64,000 nucleotides of DNA from positions 1 through 64,000 of the forward strand of contig NZ_PJIQ01000006.1 of the NCBI RefSeq assembly GCF_002929745.1, given 5' to 3'. Below, piece by piece: positions 40,506 to 49,926 of this stretch (positions are counted from its first letter, which is position 1; every line of letters begins with the position of its first letter). A model generated the notes under the pieces. The model did no database searches and was not told the origin of the DNA. It saw nothing but the letters and a program-made list of their open reading frames with translations. Made by a program: the position numbers and the translations under genes. The DNA is from Arthrobacter sp. B1805. GTDB taxonomy: Bacteria; Actinomycetota; Actinomycetes; Actinomycetales; Micrococcaceae.

Positions 40506-41350
40506 GAGGCCCTGGCGAGCTGCCGGATCGGGATCCAGCGCGACGCCAGGCGCCGGTAGGACGCCGCCGCGCCCATCATGTCCGCTTCGGCGAGGCTCTC
40601 GATACCCAGGCGTACGTCCATCGGGGAATCGTCGGGAAAGACGCGGTCGGCAACCGAGCCGTAGTCGACCTCGACGACGGCGTCGCGGCGGAAGACCTCG
40701 AGCCATTCGACGATCTCCGTGAGTTCGTCGAGCAGATCCATCTCCGGCGCTCCGATGGCCAGTTGCGCCACCGACCGCCTTCCGCGGTCAATGCAGTCCC
40801 CGATCCTCGTCGTGACCCGGACCGTGCTGACGCGCCCGTCCTCCTCGATCACCTCCGTGAGGTCGTCCTCGTGGATCAGGGCGAACCAGGCGAACGGCAC
40901 ACCCCACGTCGCCGACCGCGTATGCAGCTTCGCAACCGAGTCGGCGAAGGTATCCGGGTCCAGTCTTGCCTGGTGCGCCTCCCTGGCAACCTCGGGTACG
41001 AGGACATCGATCAGCGGCCCGCGCAGGCTCTGGTCGAGGGACTCCGCTGCGAGGGTGCTGCGCACGGCGAGCTGGTTCGGGCAGTAGTAGGGCGCCGTCG
41101 TGCCGTTCTGGCCGGGGAAGTGGGTGACCCGCACGAGATCGGGTTCGTGGTGTGGGAACGGATCCGATACCGTGCGCATGATGCGCCGCAGCGACTGCTC
41201 GTGCTCGATCGCCTCGGTGAGCTCACGCTCGCGTGCCCGCTGCTCGAGGATGGCGAGCTGCTGCGCATCCGAGAAGGCTTCGAGGGGCTCGTAGACGCGG
41301 AGGTAGGAGACGTAGGGGAACGGTCGGGCGCCGCCGCCCATCCGGCTCAC
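40502..41350 (-). CDS. Conserved hypothetical actinobacterial protein
   Basis: A 282-residue cytoplasmic protein I cannot assign. It begins MGGGARPFPYVSYLRVYEPL after a GTG start at 41350 and continues EAFSDAQQLAILEQRARERE, a helical stretch. FPGQNGTTAPYYCPNQLAVR and TWGVPFAWFALIHEDDLTEV are further well-ordered regions. The end LAEADMMGAAASYRRLASRW resembles a helical bundle. No membrane or signal segment is present. It overlaps the stop of the upstream xth-type gene by 4 nt (GTGA), so the two are translationally coupled, an odd pairing with a DNA-repair gene. Confidence 0.75.
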   Translation of the reverse strand: MSRMGGGARPFPYVSYLRVYEPLEAFSDAQQLAILEQRARERELTEAIEHEQSLRRIMRTVSDPFPHHEPDLVRVTHFPGQNGTTAPYYCPNQLAVRSTLAAESLDQSLRGPLIDVLVPEVAREAHQARLDPDTFADSVAKLHTRSATWGVPFAWFALIHEDDLTEVIEEDGRVSTVRVTTRIGDCIDRGRRSVAQLAIGAPEMDLLDELTEIVEWLEVFRRDAVVEVDYGSVADRVFPDDSPMDVRLGIESLAEADMMGAAASYRRLASRWIPIRQLARAS

Positions 41351-42156
41351 GGCCCGCTGAGTTCCACGACGACGGGTGCGTGGTCCGAGGCGCCCTTGCC
41401 CTTGCGTTCCTCGCGGTCCACGAAGGCGTCGGTCACGCGCGCAGCGAGGGCGGGGGAGCCGAGGACGAAGTCGATGCGCATGCCCTCCTTCTTCGGGAAC
41501 CTCAGCTGCTTGTAGTCCCAGTAGGTGTAGAGCCCGGGCCCGGGCGTGTAGGGGCGCGCGAGGTCCGCGAAGCCGGAGTCGAGGAAGGACTGGAAAGCGG
41601 CGCGCTCAGGCGGGCTCACATGGGTGTAACCGCCGCTGACGAAGAGCTCGATGTCCCAGACGTCCTCGTCCTGCGGCGCGATGTTCCAGTCGCCCATGAG
41701 CGCGATCTGGGCCTCCGGGTCCTCGGCGATCCAGCGCTGCGCATGCCCGCGAAGGGTGTCGAGCCACTCGATCTTGTAGGGCATGTGGGGGTCGTCGAGG
41801 GATCGCCCATTCGGCACGTACAGGCTCCATACACGGACACCCCCGCAGGTCGCCGCGATGGCCCGGGCCTCCTGCACGGCTTCGGTTCCCGGCTTGCCGA
41901 ACGTCGGCTGGTCGGGGAAGGTGCGCTGGACATCGTCGAGCCCGACGCGCGACGCGATGGCGACGCCGTTCCACTGGCTCAGCCCGAAGTGCGCCACCTC
42001 GAAACCGCTGTTCTCGAACAACTCCCAGGGGAAGTTGTCGTCCTTGCACTTGGTCTCCTGGATAGCCAGGACGTCGACGTCGGACCTGTTCAGCCAGGCT
42101 TCGACGCGGTCGGCGCGGGCACGGAGGGAATTGACGTTCCAGGTGGCGATCTTCAC
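41347..42156 (-). CDS. xthA: Exodeoxyribonuclease III (AP endonuclease, XthA-type)
   Basis: A 269-residue exonuclease III / AP endonuclease of base-excision repair. Motifs in order are KIATWNVNSLRARADRVEAW (metal-site Asn), DVLAIQETKCKDDNFPWELF (catalytic Glu), WSLYVPNGRS (Tyr), ALMGDWNIAPQDEDVWD (Asp/Asn), RIDFVLGSP, and the final GASDHAPVVVEL (Asp-His). All catalytic residues are present. GTG 42156 gives the normal start KIATWN; a TAACGT hexamer 7 nt upstream suggests leaderless expression. The stop overlaps the next gene start. Confidence 0.94.
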   Translation of the reverse strand: MKIATWNVNSLRARADRVEAWLNRSDVDVLAIQETKCKDDNFPWELFENSGFEVAHFGLSQWNGVAIASRVGLDDVQRTFPDQPTFGKPGTEAVQEARAIAATCGGVRVWSLYVPNGRSLDDPHMPYKIEWLDTLRGHAQRWIAEDPEAQIALMGDWNIAPQDEDVWDIELFVSGGYTHVSPPERAAFQSFLDSGFADLARPYTPGPGLYTYWDYKQLRFPKKEGMRIDFVLGSPALAARVTDAFVDREERKGKGASDHAPVVVELSGP

Positions 42157-42163
42157 GGACCCT

Positions 42164-42169
42164 ACGTTA
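42164..42169 (-). promoter_or_regulatory. -10 element of the exonuclease III gene
   Basis: TAACGT on the minus strand lies 7 nt before GTG 42156 without a ribosome site between; leaderless layout. Confidence 0.4.
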
Positions 42170-42182
42170 CCAACGGCGGTGT

Positions 42183-43007
42183 TTACTCCCGCCACCACGA
42201 ATCGAAGAGGGTCACCGGCACCGTTCGCTTGTGACGTGTGATCCAGTAGCGGTGCTCGATGGATTTCGCCGCGTCGGGGTCCACTTCCCGCCCCTCGAGG
42301 TAGTCGTCGATCTGCTCGTAGGTGAGGCCCAGCTCCTGCTCGTCGGACTGGCCGGGGCGTTCGTCGAGGAGGTCTGCCGTGGGGATCTTGTTGTAGAGGG
42401 CGGGAGGCGCGCCGAGCTCCTTGAGCAGCGCCCGGTTCTGGCGCTTGTTCAGGCCGAAGAGCGGGAGGATGTCCGCTCCGCCATCGCCGAATTTCGTGAA
42501 GAAGCCCGTCACCGACTCGGCGCCGTGATCCGTCCCGATCACGAGCAGGTTGTGTTGCCCGGCCATAGCGTACTGGGCGACCATGCGGGCACGGGCCTTC
42601 GTGTTGCCCTTGGTGAAGTCCGAGATGTGCTCGCCGGTCGTCTCCGCGTACTCCTGCTGGAATCCGTCGACGGCCGGAGCGACGTTGAAGACCTTCGACG
42701 TGCGGGGCTCGATGAACGCGAGGGCCGCCTGTGCGTCGTCCTCGTCCTTCTGCACGTTGTAGGGCAGGCGCATCGCGATGAAGTCGGCGTCAACTCCCTC
42801 GGCGCGCAGTTCGTCGACAGCGAGCTGCGCGAGCTTCCCGGCCAGGGTCGAATCGAGTCCACCACTGATGCCGAGCACGAAGCCGCGCGTTCCCGTGGAC
42901 CTCACGTAGTCCTTCAGGAAGGCGACCCGGGCGCGCACCTCCGCCGCTGGATCGATGGTCGGCTTGACGCCCATTTCCTCGATGATCTGTGCCTGGAGTT
43001 CACGCAT
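42183..43007 (-). CDS. nadE: Ammonia-dependent NAD+ synthetase
   Basis: A 274-residue NH3-dependent NAD synthetase, which amidates deamido-NAD to NAD with ATP. The PP-loop is [20 protein letters not shown] (near residues 41-60). Also present are [20 protein letters not shown], the substrate loop [40 protein letters not shown], and [17 protein letters not shown]. The length and start match E. coli NadE; the glutaminase domain of the longer form is absent, so it uses ammonia. TAGCCT lies 6 nt upstream of the ATG; the intervening AGGGGA could also act as a ribosome site. Confidence 0.95.
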   Translation of the reverse strand: MRELQAQIIEEMGVKPTIDPAAEVRARVAFLKDYVRSTGTRGFVLGISGGLDSTLAGKLAQLAVDELRAEGVDADFIAMRLPYNVQKDEDDAQAALAFIEPRTSKVFNVAPAVDGFQQEYAETTGEHISDFTKGNTKARARMVAQYAMAGQHNLLVIGTDHGAESVTGFFTKFGDGGADILPLFGLNKRQNRALLKELGAPPALYNKIPTADLLDERPGQSDEQELGLTYEQIDDYLEGREVDPDAAKSIEHRYWITRHKRTVPVTLFDSWWRE

Positions 43008-43013
43008 TCCCCT

Positions 43014-43019
43014 AGGCTA
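43014..43019 (-). promoter_or_regulatory. -10 element of nadE
   Basis: TAGCCT on the minus strand ends 6 nt before ATG 43007. The spacer AGGGGA could serve as a ribosome site if the start of transcription is further up. Confidence 0.4.
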
Positions 43020-43114
43020 CTCCGACTCGATTTCAGCAGGGTTACACGCGGCGGCTCCGTCATCACGTCGATCAGCGCGAATTACCCCGGCAGCGATCAA
43101 TTGCTGCGAGAGCA

Positions 43115-44176
43115 TCAGGCGGGTACGGGGTCGCTGTCACTCGGATACCGCAGCCCCATCTGGCGGCGCGCCTCATCCAGCAGTTCCATGATGCGGACGG
43201 ACTCCGCGGGTGTCATGAAAGGGCTCTCGGTCAGTCCCTCCTGCAGGCAGCGCGTCACTTCACGCAGTTCGTAGCTGAAACCGTTGCCGAAGACCTCGAA
43301 CCGCTCCGTGCGCAGCGTGCCCTGCCTGGGTTGGATCACGAGCTCGCCCGGGTTGAACAGGGGACCGGAGGAACGCAGCCAACCGTCGGTGCCGCTGATC
43401 GTGACCACGCTCGGGCAATGGGCGCCGATCGAGGTGGTGAGCTGCGCATGAGCACCACTGGAGTAGGAAAGGGTCAGGGCATTCTGCAGGTCGATGCCCT
43501 CAGGGGTGAGGAGCCCCTGCGCGGACACGCTGCTGGGCTCTCCCAGAGCTGCGAGTGCCCAGGTCAGCGGATAGACCGCGAGGTCCAGGAGGGCTCCACC
43601 GCCGGCCGCACGGTCCCAGGTCCTCGACGCGGGATCGAAGGGCGGCGCGAATCCGAGGTCCGCCTGCAACCACCGCGGCTGTCCGATCTCGCCCGACCGC
43701 AGAATCGTGGAGGCCCTGCGGAAGCTCGGCAGGAAGCGCGTCCAGACGGCCTCCATGAGGAACAGGCCGCGCTCCGCAGCGAGGACGGCAAGTTCCGCGG
43801 CCTGCCCGGCGTCCATGGCGAGCGGCTTCTCGCACAGCACGTGCTTCCCTGCCGCGAGCGCGGCCAGCGCGACGGCATGGTGCTGCGCGTGCGGCGTCGC
43901 GATGTAGACGACGTCGACGGCGGGATCGGCGAGCAGCCGTTCGTAGCCGGTGCTGCCCTCGCCATCGGAATACGCGGACGCAAAACCGAAGCGCAGCGCG
44001 AAGGCACGGGCGGACGCCTCGAAACGGGAGCTGACGGCCTGCAGGACGGCGTCGTCGAGCAGCGCGAGGTCGTGCACGACGCGGGCGGCGATCGACCCCG
44101 TCGCGACGACGCCCCAGCGGATGGGGCGGCCGGTCGCGGTGGAAGGAGCGATGGTGCTGACGGGAACTGGAAGCAT
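43115..44176 (-). CDS. Gfo/Idh/MocA-family dehydrogenase (first of two)
   Basis: A 353-residue NAD(P)-dependent oxidoreductase of the Gfo/Idh/MocA family, which oxidises sugars or cyclitols. The Rossmann start is IRWGVVATGSIAARVVHDLA, followed by YIATPHAQHHAVALAALAAG and VLCEKPLAMDAGQAAELAVL, which holds the conserved EKP with catalytic Lys. The second domain includes FLPSFRRASTILRSGEIGQP and GGALLDLAVYPLTWALAALG, with Asp and a Tyr in the position of the family's histidine. ATG 44176 is used; the frame remains open upstream but without family match. It is the last gene of the ROK-controlled cluster, with a 162-bp gap, so it may have its own promoter. Confidence 0.88.
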   Translation of the reverse strand: MLPVPVSTIAPSTATGRPIRWGVVATGSIAARVVHDLALLDDAVLQAVSSRFEASARAFALRFGFASAYSDGEGSTGYERLLADPAVDVVYIATPHAQHHAVALAALAAGKHVLCEKPLAMDAGQAAELAVLAAERGLFLMEAVWTRFLPSFRRASTILRSGEIGQPRWLQADLGFAPPFDPASRTWDRAAGGGALLDLAVYPLTWALAALGEPSSVSAQGLLTPEGIDLQNALTLSYSSGAHAQLTTSIGAHCPSVVTISGTDGWLRSSGPLFNPGELVIQPRQGTLRTERFEVFGNGFSYELREVTRCLQEGLTESPFMTPAESVRIMELLDEARRQMGLRYPSDSDPVPA

Positions 44177-44338
44177 CGGTGGTGTCTTTCGGGGAACGAT
44201 GGCGGTGCGAGGCTGCGGGCGCAATCTGGCCGTTGCTGAAGAGGACGGCATCGATCGGAGTGCCACGATCCAGGAAGCAGTGCATGGCGCCTGCACCGGA
44301 TGGCAGGGTGAACTCCTGGCCCACCCCGCCTCGTGCCG

Positions 44339-45337
44339 TTACTGGCTGAAGGCTGCGTCGAAGGACGTATCCGACGGTGCGAAGTCGAAGCGCTTCAGGA
44401 AAGCGAGGGCCTCAGGCGCTCCCTGCAGGCGGTCCATGCCAGCGTCTTCCCACTCCACGGAGATGGGGCCGGTGTAGCCGATGGCCGTCAGCGCGCGGAA
44501 ACTGTCCTCCCACGGAACGTCCCCCCGACCCGTGGAGACGAAATCCCAGCCTCGTCGCGGGTCGCCCCAGGCCAGGTGCGAGGACAGGATGCCGTTACGG
44601 CCTCCACCCATGCGCATCTTCGTGTCCTTGCAGTCCACGTGGTAGATGCGGTCCTTGAAATCGGAGATGAAGGCGACAGGGTCGATCTGCTGCCACATGA
44701 AGTGGCTCGGGTCCCAGTTGAGGCCGAAGGCGGGGCGGTGTCCGATGGCGTCGAGGGTGCGCTGCGTGGACCAGTAGTCGTAGGCGATCTCGGACGGGTG
44801 GACCTCGTGGGCGAAGCGGACACCGCACTCGTCGAAGACATCGAGAATCGGGTTCCAGCGGTCCGCGAAGTCCTGGTAGCCCGCGTCGATCGTCTCGGCA
44901 GGCACGGGCGGGAACATGGCGACGTACTGCCAGATCGAGGAGCCGGTGAAACCCACCACCGTATCGACGCCCAGCTTCTGCGCGAGCCGCGCTGTCAGCT
45001 TCATCTCCTCAGCAGCCCGCTGACGCACACCTTCCGGGTCGCCGTCGCCCCAGACCTTCGGACCGACGATCGCCTGGTGGCGGAAGTCGATCGGGTTGTC
45101 GCAGACGGCCTGACCCTTCAGGTGGTTGGAGATCGCCCAGACCTTGAGCCCGTTGCGCTCGAGGATGTCGAGCCGGTTCTGGATATAGTCGTCGTCGTCC
45201 CACCGCCAGGCATCGAGGTGATCGCCGGACACGGCGATCTCCAGTCCGTCGTACCCCCACTGTCCGGCGAGTTCCGCGACCTTCTCGAAGGGCAGGTCGG
45301 CCCACTGGCCGGTGAACAGGGTGAAGTTGCGTGTCAT
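44339..45337 (-). CDS. TIM-barrel sugar phosphate isomerase/epimerase-family protein
   Basis: A 332-residue AP endonuclease 2-type TIM-barrel protein of the sugar isomerase/epimerase family. Metal-binding and sugar-site motifs are RFAHEVHPSEIAYDYWSTQR (Glu-His), GLNWDPSHFMWQQIDPVAFI (Asp-His), RIYHVDCKDTKMRMGG (His-Asp-Lys), and ISVEWEDAGMDRLQG (final Glu). TGQWADLPFEKVAELAGQWG is the start of the barrel. Members of this family near Gfo/Idh/MocA enzymes isomerise, epimerise or cleave oxidised keto-sugars. AAGGAG precedes the ATG. It follows the second dehydrogenase gene by 24 bp in one operon. Confidence 0.9.
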   Translation of the reverse strand: MTRNFTLFTGQWADLPFEKVAELAGQWGYDGLEIAVSGDHLDAWRWDDDDYIQNRLDILERNGLKVWAISNHLKGQAVCDNPIDFRHQAIVGPKVWGDGDPEGVRQRAAEEMKLTARLAQKLGVDTVVGFTGSSIWQYVAMFPPVPAETIDAGYQDFADRWNPILDVFDECGVRFAHEVHPSEIAYDYWSTQRTLDAIGHRPAFGLNWDPSHFMWQQIDPVAFISDFKDRIYHVDCKDTKMRMGGGRNGILSSHLAWGDPRRGWDFVSTGRGDVPWEDSFRALTAIGYTGPISVEWEDAGMDRLQGAPEALAFLKRFDFAPSDTSFDAAFSQ

Positions 45338-45361
45338 GCGGGCTCCTTGAAGTGGTGGGGA

Positions 45362-46552
45362 CTACTGGTGGGCGTGGGCGGCCGAACCGACCTGGACCAC
45401 GGCGCTCTTCGCCGCAGCGCTCTCCTCGACGGCGGCGAGGACGCGCTGGATCTGAAGACCGGCCTCGAACGAGGGCTGGGGCTGCTCGCCCGTGCGGATC
45501 GACGTGAGGAAGTCGCGCAGCTGGTGCGTGAAGGTGTGTTCCCAGCCGATGATGTGGCCCTGTGGCCACCAGGCTTCCAGGTAGGGGTGCTCCGGCTCCG
45601 TGACGAGGATCCGGCGGAAGCCCTGCTCCGTCTCGGGTCCGGTGGCCTCCATGAACCACAGCTCGTTGAGGTTCTCGAGGTCGAAGCGCAGCGCGCCGCG
45701 TTCGCCGAAGACCTCGATGCGCAGCCCGTTCTTCACACCCGTCGCCACGCGGGAGACCTCGACCGTCGCGACGGCGCCGCCGGAGAGTTCGGCAGTGATC
45801 CAGGCGGCGTCGTCCACCGTCACGGGTTCAGGCCCGTCCGGGCCCGGCCGCTCAGCGACGAAGGTGCGCAACCGCCCGGAAACCTCGGAGATCTCCTCGC
45901 CCGTCAGGAACTGCACCTGGTCGAGGGCGTGGGATGCGATGTCACCGAGTGCACCCGATCCCGCGGTCTCCTTGCGGAGGCGCCACGTCATCGGCGACTC
46001 CGAGTCCACGAGCCAGTCCTGCAGGTAGGCCACGCGCAGCTGGCGGATCGCACCGAGGCGCCCCTCGGCGATCAGGTTCCGTGCGTGGGCCAGGGCGGGC
46101 ACGCGCCGGTAGTTGAACCCGACCATCGACTGGACGCCGTGCGTCCGCGCCTCCTGCGCAGTGGCGACCATCTCGGAGCTCTCTGCGATCGTGTTGGCCA
46201 GCGGCTTCTCCACGAGGACGTGCTTGCCGGCTTTCAGCGCCTCGATGGCGATCTCCGCATGCAGGTACCCCGGCGTGCAGATGTCGACGATGTCGACGTC
46301 GTCACGGTTGATCACGTCCCGCCAGTCCGTCGCGGATTCCTCCCACCCGTAGCGGGCGGCCGCTTCAGCGGTCCTTTCGGCATCGCGGCCCACGACGACG
46401 CGGCGCGCGACCGGCGGGACGTCGAAGTGGCTGCCGACCGTGCGCCACGCTGCCGAGTGCGCCTTGCCCATGAAGGCGTAGCCGATCATGGCGACACCGA
46501 GGGGCTTCGATGCGGGACCGTCCGGTACCTGACCGGAAAGTGGGGATGTCAT
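45362..46552 (-). CDS. Gfo/Idh/MocA-family dehydrogenase (levoglucosan dehydrogenase-like)
   Basis: A 396-residue NAD-dependent sugar dehydrogenase of the Gfo/Idh/MocA family. It has LGVAMIGYAFMGKAHSAAWR (Rossmann), DIVDICTPGYLHAEIAIEAL, HVLVEKPLANTIAESSEMVA (EKP Lys), GFNYRRVPALAHARNLIAEG, and a long second domain with AYLQDWLVDSESPMTWRLRK, GSGALGDIASHALDQVQFLT (Asp-His catalytic pair). These segments, especially FMGKAHS, FNYRRxPA and YLQDW, resemble those I recall for levoglucosan dehydrogenase of Pseudarthrobacter, which oxidises a glucoside at C3. The sugar here is unproven. It sits between the permease genes and the TIM-barrel gene. Confidence 0.9.
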   Translation of the reverse strand: MTSPLSGQVPDGPASKPLGVAMIGYAFMGKAHSAAWRTVGSHFDVPPVARRVVVGRDAERTAEAAARYGWEESATDWRDVINRDDVDIVDICTPGYLHAEIAIEALKAGKHVLVEKPLANTIAESSEMVATAQEARTHGVQSMVGFNYRRVPALAHARNLIAEGRLGAIRQLRVAYLQDWLVDSESPMTWRLRKETAGSGALGDIASHALDQVQFLTGEEISEVSGRLRTFVAERPGPDGPEPVTVDDAAWITAELSGGAVATVEVSRVATGVKNGLRIEVFGERGALRFDLENLNELWFMEATGPETEQGFRRILVTEPEHPYLEAWWPQGHIIGWEHTFTHQLRDFLTSIRTGEQPQPSFEAGLQIQRVLAAVEESAAAKSAVVQVGSAAHAHQ

Positions 46553-46596
46553 GGTGTTCTCCAGATGTAGGGGTGGAAGCGCGATCGGTGAGGTGG

Positions 46597-47436
46597 CTAC
46601 TTCACGGACCCGGCGGACAATCCCGCGACGAGGTGCCGTTGAACCAGCATGAAGCCGATCAGCACGGGAAGGGAAACGACGACCGATGCGGCCATCAGCT
46701 GGTTCCAGTACACGTCCGTCTGGTTCGCGTATGCCTGCAGCCCGATCGCGAGCGTACGGGTGTCGTTGTTCGTGAGCACCGAGGCGAAGAGCACCTCACC
46801 CCAGGCTGTGATGAATGAATAGACGGCGACCGCGATGATGCCCGGCTTCGCGACGGGGATGACCACGCGGATGAACGCTCCGGCGCGGCTTGTGCCATCG
46901 ATCATGGCCGCTTCCTCGAGTTCGCGGGGGATGGAGGCGAAGTAGCCCGCGAGCATCCAGATGGCGAAGGGCAGGGTGAAGGTCAGGTATGTGATCACCA
47001 GCCCCGTATAGGACCCGTTCAGCTGCAGGCCGACGGTCCGCTGGATCTGGGTGAAGATCAGGAAGAGCGGCAGGAGGAAGAGGATGCCCGGGAACATCTG
47101 GGTGGACAGGACCACGAGGCTGAACGAGCGCTGTCCGCGGAAGTTGAGCCGGGCCACCGCGTAGGCGGCCATGATCGCGATGATGACGGAGAAGACCGTG
47201 GCCAGCGTCGTGACGATCAGGCTGTTCTTGAAGTAGTGCGCCAGGGGAACAGTCCGCCAGATCTCGAGGTACGGCTCGATGGTGACGGTGGACGGCACCC
47301 AGGTGAAGAGACCGCGCACGTCGGCGAGCGGCTTGACGCTCGTCACCACCACCACATACAGCGGAAGCGCGACGAGGATGAACAGGAAGGTCAATCCGAT
47401 ACGGCGGAACCAGCGGAAACCGGGTGTCTCAATCAA
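46597..47436 (-). CDS. ABC sugar permease, MalG type
   Basis: A 279-residue MalG-type permease of a carbohydrate ABC importer with six membrane segments. The first helix is LTFLFILVALPLYVVVVTSV. The EAA loop is ELEEAAMIDGTSRAGAFIRV before VIPVAKPGIIAV. The end QRHLVAGLSAGSVK is the usual MalG tail. The start is assigned to TTG 47436: GAAGGG lies at proper distance, the ORF overlaps the upstream permease stop by 8 nt, and residues before it read out of family. It belongs to the ROK-regulated operon. Confidence 0.88.
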   Translation of the reverse strand: MIETPGFRWFRRIGLTFLFILVALPLYVVVVTSVKPLADVRGLFTWVPSTVTIEPYLEIWRTVPLAHYFKNSLIVTTLATVFSVIIAIMAAYAVARLNFRGQRSFSLVVLSTQMFPGILFLLPLFLIFTQIQRTVGLQLNGSYTGLVITYLTFTLPFAIWMLAGYFASIPRELEEAAMIDGTSRAGAFIRVVIPVAKPGIIAVAVYSFITAWGEVLFASVLTNNDTRTLAIGLQAYANQTDVYWNQLMAASVVVSLPVLIGFMLVQRHLVAGLSAGSVK

Positions 47437-48412
47437 TGTCTTTACCCTTCGGAAGGACCATGCGCACGTAGACCACGGAGGCGATGAACAGGAGGATGAG
47501 CAGCAGCACACTCATGGCGCCGCCCAGGCCGAAGTTCCAGTTGGAGAAGGAGTGCTGGTAGATCAGCGGTGAGACCAGGCGCGCGGACTCCGGTGGCGCG
47601 GCGCCGAAGAGGACGAACGGCACGTTGAACTGGTTGAAGATCCACAGGCTCATGACGAGCAGGAGGACGCCGTTGGCCGGGCGGATCATGGGAAGCGTGA
47701 TGAGCATGAACTGCTTCCAGAGGGAAGCGCCGTCGATCGCGGCTGCCTCGTAGACGTCCTTCGGGATGTTCTGCAGTGCAGCGAGGAGCATGAGGAAGGC
47801 GAACGGCCACATCTGCCACGCGGTCACGATGACGGTGACCCAGAAGGCGTTGCCACCGAGCAGCCAGAACGGCCGCTCGTCGAGGAGCCCGAGATCGTCG
47901 ACGAGGATCTTGTTGATGGCGCCGTCGCGCTGGCTGAACATGAACGCCCAGGCAATGGTGGCCACGTAGCTCGGCAAAGCGTAGGGGATGAGGAAGAACG
48001 TCCGCAGGAAGCCGTTCCCGCGGAAGGAACTGTGCAGCAGGACGGCGGCCATGATGCCGAGGACCCAGACGATGGCAAGCACGATCACGGTGAACACGAG
48101 GGTGCGGCCGAAGCTCGCGAGGAACTCCCCGCCGATGGGACCGTTGGGGTCGAGTCCGGCAACGAAGTTGTCGAAGCCGACGAACGGTGCCCGCAACCAG
48201 TTGCGGATGTTGAGCTGGGTCAGACCGAGGAAGGCGATCCACACGCCGAGGATCATCGGGACGATGTGGATCAGGAGCTCCATGATGACTGCTGGAGCGA
48301 TCAGGATGTAGGCGAACGGGGACTTTCGTTTGCGCCGGGCGGCAGGTGCCGGGCCCTGCGGCGTACCCGGCTCACTGCCGGCTGCTGGTGGCTTCTCGAC
48401 CAGTTGTGACAT
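47429..48412 (-). CDS. ABC sugar permease, MalF type
   Basis: A 327-residue MalF-type permease. After a basic cytoplasmic head (AARRKRKSPFAYIL) it has six to seven membrane helices, beginning APAVIMELLIHIVPMILGVW. The EAA loop is DVYEAAAIDGASLWKQFMLI then TLPMIRPANGVLL. Further features are FFLIPYALPSYVATIAWAFM and the C-terminal VYVRMVLPKGKDID. The ATG at 48412 has GAGGAG upstream. Its stop overlaps the TTG start of the MalG-type gene, so both permeases should be made in equal amounts. Confidence 0.92.
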   Translation of the reverse strand: MSQLVEKPPAAGSEPGTPQGPAPAARRKRKSPFAYILIAPAVIMELLIHIVPMILGVWIAFLGLTQLNIRNWLRAPFVGFDNFVAGLDPNGPIGGEFLASFGRTLVFTVIVLAIVWVLGIMAAVLLHSSFRGNGFLRTFFLIPYALPSYVATIAWAFMFSQRDGAINKILVDDLGLLDERPFWLLGGNAFWVTVIVTAWQMWPFAFLMLLAALQNIPKDVYEAAAIDGASLWKQFMLITLPMIRPANGVLLLVMSLWIFNQFNVPFVLFGAAPPESARLVSPLIYQHSFSNWNFGLGGAMSVLLLILLFIASVVYVRMVLPKGKDID

Positions 48413-48481
48413 GGATGCTCCTCGGACTGAGCGGGTCAGGGGCAGGTGCCCGGACGCTGCCGGGCACCTGCCTGGGGGGAG

Positions 48482-49807
48482 TTACTGGGCGGCTGCCATC
48501 TGGCTGTTGGCGTCTTCGAGCGCCTTTCGGATGTCGTCCTCCGTGACCGTACCGGTGGCCGCCTGGGCGAAGAGGTTCTTCATCGCCGTACCCACGAGGG
48601 TCTCCATCTGGCCCTCCTGGCTGATGAGCGGCATCGGCTTTGCGTTGTTCTCGAGGATCTCCTGCTTGAGCTTAATCTCCTCCGACTGGAAGGCTTCGTC
48701 CTCGTAGGCCGCGGTGAGCACGGGGAGTGCGGTGAAGGCCTTGTTCAGGTAGACCTGCTCCTCGTCGCTCGTCAGGTGCGCGGCGAGCTTCAGGGCGCCT
48801 TCCTCGTTGTCGGTCTCGTTGAAGATGCTCAGGTTGATGCCGGCCACGTGGCTCATGGTCGCCTCGTCTCCCGTGGCATCCGGGTTGGTCAGCGGAACCG
48901 GCGCTGCGGCGAAGTTCTCGAAACCGCGGGCATTGAGGGTCTTGGCCGGCGCCTGGTCGAAGAACATCGCAGCGTTCCCGGCCGCGAAGTCCTCGACCAT
49001 CTGGCTGCCGCCCGTGAACTCGGCGTTCGACGGCGACACGACCTTGTCGGTGGCCATGAGGTCGATCCACTGCTTGACGCCGGCAACCTGCTCGTCGCTC
49101 GCGAAGGTGGGCTCCCCGTTCTCGTCGAAGAGCGACCCGCCCGCCTGCAGGCCGCGGACGAACGCCTGGTGCGCGTTGTTCGAGATGGAACTGCCCGCCA
49201 GGGACACGCCCCACTGATCGATCTGGCCGTCGCCGTCCGTGTCGATCGTCAGCTTCTTCGCGGTGTCGACGAACTCGTCCCATGTCTCGGGGGGAGCCTC
49301 GATACCGGCCGCCGCGAACATCTCCGTGTTGTAGTAGAGGGAGTAGCTGAGGCCGTACAGGGGGATAGACGTGGGTGTCTCCCCTTCGGCACCGCCCGTC
49401 GACCAGCTGCTCTGGATGAAACGGTCCTGGCCTCCGACCGCTTCGAGGGCCTCGCCCTCGAACGGCAGGAAGGCGCCGGTCTCCTGGAGGGTCGTCGCCC
49501 AGGTGTTGCCGATGTTCAGGACATCCGGCCCCTCACCGCTACTGACCGCAGTGAGGATGCGGTTGTACAGGTCGGTCCACGGGATGACCTCGAGCTCCAC
49601 CTCGATGCCGGTCTCTTCGGTGAAGCGGGCGAGGGACTCCTCCAGGACCTTGCGGTCGTCCTCGACCGTGGTGCCCTGGTTGGAGGCCCAATAGGTCAGG
49701 GTATCGCCCGATGTCGCTTCCCCGGACGCGGAGCCGCAGGCGGCGAGGCTGGACATCCCCAGTCCCAGTACAGCGAAGGTCGAAAGGGCCTTGACGGGTA
49801 TTTTCAC
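48482..49807 (-). CDS. ABC transporter sugar-binding lipoprotein
   Basis: A 441-residue extracellular solute-binding protein of the oligosaccharide class. It starts with the signal KIPVKALSTFAVLGLGMSSL and lipobox LAAC (C24). The mature lobe has LTYWASNQGTTVEDDRKVLE, FTEETGIEVELEVIPWTDLY, NRILTAVSSGEGPDVLNIGN (the SGEGPDV motif of MalE-type proteins), and AGIEAPPETWDEFVDTAKKL. Start is GTG 49807, with AAGGAG 12 nt upstream. It is first in the operon 49807-44339 and divergent from the ROK regulator. No ATPase gene is included, as in the first importer. Confidence 0.93.
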   Translation of the reverse strand: MKIPVKALSTFAVLGLGMSSLAACGSASGEATSGDTLTYWASNQGTTVEDDRKVLEESLARFTEETGIEVELEVIPWTDLYNRILTAVSSGEGPDVLNIGNTWATTLQETGAFLPFEGEALEAVGGQDRFIQSSWSTGGAEGETPTSIPLYGLSYSLYYNTEMFAAAGIEAPPETWDEFVDTAKKLTIDTDGDGQIDQWGVSLAGSSISNNAHQAFVRGLQAGGSLFDENGEPTFASDEQVAGVKQWIDLMATDKVVSPSNAEFTGGSQMVEDFAAGNAAMFFDQAPAKTLNARGFENFAAAPVPLTNPDATGDEATMSHVAGINLSIFNETDNEEGALKLAAHLTSDEEQVYLNKAFTALPVLTAAYEDEAFQSEEIKLKQEILENNAKPMPLISQEGQMETLVGTAMKNLFAQAATGTVTEDDIRKALEDANSQMAAAQ

Positions 49808-49926
49808 GGTTCATCTCTCCTTTGAGTAACTGCGATCAAGCCGGTCCGGGCCCTCGCGGTTGCATGCTGCGAGTGGTGCAGGAAGCCTGCGGGAGAGGCC
49901 CAGTGTGAGCTGGTTCACCCAAGCTA

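Noticed and set aside
44177-44338. Short minus-strand frames before the first MocA-family gene, including one starting MGQEFTLPSGAGAMHC
   Set aside because: The stretch is 162 bp, the frame runs into antisense-like sequence of the dehydrogenase gene, and no product is recognised. It is more likely leader DNA.
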